A stretch of 64,000 nt of DNA, taken from the NCBI RefSeq assembly GCF_963677575.1, contig NZ_OY782038.1, positions 806,001 to 870,000 of the forward strand. Direction: 5' to 3'. Source of the stretch: an uncultured Draconibacterium sp. (GTDB lineage: Bacteria > Bacteroidota > Bacteroidia > Bacteroidales > Prolixibacteraceae). The notes beneath the pieces are model-generated. The model did not search any database. It was not told the origin of the DNA and saw only the letters and a program-made list of their open reading frames with translations. A program made the translations under genes and the position numbers. Positions 63,692-64,000 of the stretch are shown here, piece after piece. The stretch's first letter is position 1. Each line of letters starts with the position of its first letter.

Positions 63692-64000
63692 TTAAAAGGT
63701 AATTCGGAGCGTTATTCCGGTTGGATAGTTTTTAGTTCGCCAACTATAAAAGTGCCCCGGAAGTACTTCCATTTTTATTGATTGGAAGAACTGAACTTTA
63801 TTAATTCTGTCGATACGCGATATCCCGGTCATATACATCGTAAACCCGATTATAGTGGCTGCTACCCCACCAGTCATGAGTGTTGCTGCTGTAATACACA
63901 AAATTCCGCTACCTCCCGACGAACAGTCATCATTGAGTGCCGCTCCACCTAAAATTCCTACCAACCCTGCCGCAGCCCCAACTACACAAAGTGTTTCTCC
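63692..64000 (-). CDS. Hydrophobic membrane protein, N-terminus outside window
   Basis: The frame is open to the right edge, so at least 102 residues are coded here and the start is missing. The visible part has Gly/Ala-rich hydrophobic stretches (VVGAAAGLVGILGGAAL; ILCITAATLMTGGVAATIIG) that look like two membrane helices, and ends in a basic beta-rich tail (YPTGITLRITF). No family is recognised. Confidence 0.6.
   Translation of the reverse strand, partial: GETLCVVGAAAGLVGILGGAALNDDCSSGGSGILCITAATLMTGGVAATIIGFTMYMTGISRIDRINKVQFFQSIKMEVLPGHFYSWRTKNYPTGITLRITF

Noticed and set aside
1..64000. tRNA or rRNA genes
   Set aside because: No cloverleaf with CCA-type ends or conserved rRNA segment was noticed in the gene-free stretches; a tRNA scan would settle it.

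Overview
The window looks like the chromosome of a marine or sediment-type Bacteroidota (class Bacteroidia, probably near the Marinilabiliales/Prolixibacteraceae; the rank below class is inference). The evidence is several -33/-7 promoters of the TTTG / TAnnTTTG type, a serine palmitoyltransferase for sphingolipids, the block bamD - rpoZ/omega - coaBC - DUF4835 - recN, many Cys-anchored lipoproteins and DUF5916/BamA-type outer-membrane proteins. No rRNA or tRNA gene was seen.

Layout. 1-18.5 kb: housekeeping and envelope genes. These are a cut-off Gfo/Idh/MocA oxidoreductase, an orphan isoprenoid-synthase-like protein, a YebC/TACO1 regulator, a sugar-kinase/RapZ fusion with a 42-residue four-Cys microprotein overlapping its end, a YdcF/SanA-type protein, an M28 peptidase, a VWA membrane protein, three tandem paralogous TPR lipoproteins, CvfB, and the recN-to-bamD block. 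18.7-21.3 kb: serine palmitoyltransferase with a recognisable promoter and terminator, then a CE15-like esterase.

21.4-45.0 kb (minus strand): one long, tightly packed operon for an extracellular contractile injection system (eCIS, Afp/PVC/AlgoCIS type). In transcription order it encodes a DUF4255 cap/terminator protein, an unknown 291-aa protein, sheath, two tube proteins, a DUF5908 protein, a LysM hub adaptor, a VgrG-like spike, PAAR tip, gp25 wedge, two large J-like baseplate proteins, a 1418-aa PKD-containing protein, a tape-measure-like protein, a DUF4157 protein with a long unknown C-terminus (candidate cargo), a 73-aa protein and an AAA+ ATPase. Gene gaps are mostly 0-30 nt and several genes overlap, so it is probably expressed as a unit that builds a contractile syringe released from the cell. 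No obvious Afp13-type fibre is present.

45.2-50.4 kb: PBP4-type carboxypeptidase, fluoride channel fluC with a DUF190 partner, enolase, palindromic intergenic repeats, a small membrane protein and a 95-aa unknown.

50.5-56.3 kb: accessory region. A tandem array with an exact 41-bp period and a palindromic core (AAACGTACGTTT) abuts a string of AT-rich genes, all on the plus strand and separated by about 130-bp imperfect palindromes that resemble integron attC sites. The genes are a HAD hydrolase, a propeller lipoprotein, an AbiH-like defence protein, DUF3795 and an Lnt-like nitrilase. No integrase is visible, so this may be an attC cluster lacking an integrase (CALIN). A 98-bp MITE-like element sits inside it.

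56.4-64 kb: Mut7-C RNase-fold protein, two BamA/TamA-like outer-membrane proteins, a palindrome-rich spacer, a DUF5916 protein with a strong terminator, and a cut-off membrane protein.
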